NCBI RefSeq assembly: GCF_937952055.1
Contig: NZ_CALFYO010000010.1
Span: forward strand, 62,001 to 126,000
Origin: an uncultured Piscinibacter sp.
GTDB lineage: Bacteria; Pseudomonadota; Gammaproteobacteria; Burkholderiales; Burkholderiaceae_C
Direction: 5' to 3'
DNA length: 64,000 nucleotides
The notes below the pieces were generated by a model. It did no database searches. It was not told where the DNA came from and saw only the letters and a program-made list of their open reading frames with translations. The translations under genes were made by a program, and so were the position numbers. Shown one piece after another: positions 63,469 through 64,000 of this stretch (positions are counted from its first letter, which is position 1; each line of letters starts with the position of its first letter).

Positions 63469-64000
63469 ATGAGCTTCCTCGACACCAATCCCAAGGCGAC
63501 GCTCACGTTGCGCGTGCTGGCGAAGCTGCTCGGCTACCCCGATGCCGAGCTGCGCCGTCACCTGCCCGAGTTGCGCGATGCGCTGCAGTCGGAGCGCGCG
63601 CTGAGCTTCTCGCGCCGCGCCGAACTCGATGCGCTGATGGACGGCCTGGCCAAGGCGGGCGCGCTGGAGGCCGAAGCCACCTACGTCGAGCTGTTCGACC
63701 GCGGGCGCAGCACCTCGCTGCATCTGTTCGAGCACGTGCATGGCGACTCTCGCGACCGCGGTCCGGCGATGATCGATCTCGTGCGGACGTACGAGAAGGC
63801 GGGGCTGCTGCTCGGGCCGCACGAACTGCCCGACCACCTGCCGGTGGTGCTGGAGTTCGCCTCGACGCAGCCGCCGAAGGAGGCGCGCGCCTTCCTGGCC
63901 GAGATGGTGCACATCCTCAGCGCCATCTTCAGCGCGTTGCAGCAGCGCCAGAGCCCCTACGCCAGCGTGCTGGGCGCACTGATCGAGCTGGCCGGCGAGC
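63469..64000 (+). CDS. narJ: nitrate reductase chaperone NarJ (5' part, cut by window end)
   Basis: The first 177 codons are present. They show the TorD/NarJ-type helical fold: TLRVLAKLLGYPDAELRRHLPEL, EATYVELFDRGRSTSLHLFEHVHGDSRDRG (the core signature, split here) and DHLPVVLEFAS. NarJ binds the NarG N-terminus and helps insert the molybdenum cofactor. narI should follow beyond the window. Confidence 0.95.
   Translation, partial: MSFLDTNPKATLTLRVLAKLLGYPDAELRRHLPELRDALQSERALSFSRRAELDALMDGLAKAGALEAEATYVELFDRGRSTSLHLFEHVHGDSRDRGPAMIDLVRTYEKAGLLLGPHELPDHLPVVLEFASTQPPKEARAFLAEMVHILSAIFSALQQRQSPYASVLGALIELAGE

Overview
The window is about 68-70% GC (by eye) and almost fully coding, with short intergenic gaps and many ATGA/GTGA overlaps. 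Gene content and order (atpI-B-E-F-H-A-G-D-C, apaG-rpe, nitrate reductase, a large indolepyruvate:ferredoxin oxidoreductase, MocR, TRAP and YceI families) point to a chromosomal segment of a beta-proteobacterium of order Burkholderiales, probably near Rubrivivax/Leptothrix/Ideonella/Methylibium. This assignment is inferred from protein resemblance, not from a search. I saw no rRNA, tRNA, insertion sequence, prophage or CRISPR array.

Layout. 1-2131: start of a PLP-enzyme-like gene and divergent ABC-F ATPase uup. 2147-9650: an unknown protein, then a MocR-type regulator divergent from six tightly overlapping genes (LysE exporter, EamA exporter, class I aminotransferase, PhzF protein, glyoxalase-like protein, threonine-dehydratase-like enzyme). 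9687-14186: cytochrome c', a b-type cytochrome, an acetyltransferase and sugar-acid genes (HpcH/HpaI aldolase, aldose-epimerase-like protein, SMP-30 lactonase). 14196-16955: DsbD and a single-cysteine redoxin. 17179-24284: the complete F1Fo ATP synthase operon with a clear promoter and terminator. 24348-28607: AEC permease, Rep helicase, YhhN protein and a small lipoprotein. 28699-33998: a LytS/LytTR two-component pair and a RavA/ViaA pair. 34044-38775: a TRAP transporter with an amidase. 39086-42022: DgoA-like aldolase and a b561-YceI-YceI-YceI operon. 42172-46426: the oxidoreductase divergent from an Lrp/AsnC regulator. 46427-46684: a decayed N-terminal fragment resembling membrane diguanylate cyclases. 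46700-51174: MltA, divergent from a 38-residue membrane peptide, a KefB-like antiporter without RCK domain, a YbdK gamma-glutamyl ligase and a class-26 gamma-glutamyl hydrolase. 51232-52344: apaG and rpe around a symmetric promoter region. 52417-64000: narXL and narK1-narK2-narG-narH-narJ (narJ cut by the window end), with FNR boxes upstream of narX and narK1.

How it works together. The right third encodes respiratory nitrate reduction: NarX/NarL sense nitrate, two NarK proteins move nitrate and nitrite, NarGH is the reductase and NarJ its chaperone. The FNR boxes add low-oxygen control. The ATP synthase converts the resulting proton-motive force.

Main points for follow-up: (1) the antiporter / gamma-glutamyl ligase / gamma-glutamyl hydrolase / 38-residue peptide operon, a possible undescribed gamma-glutamyl-controlled cation antiport module; (2) the MocR amino-acid cluster of unknown substrate; (3) a recurrent promoter layout in which a -10-like hexamer ends 7-8 bp before an ATG without Shine-Dalgarno, suggesting leaderless mRNAs; (4) the symmetric apaG/rpe promoter; (5) the decayed fragment at 46427-46684.
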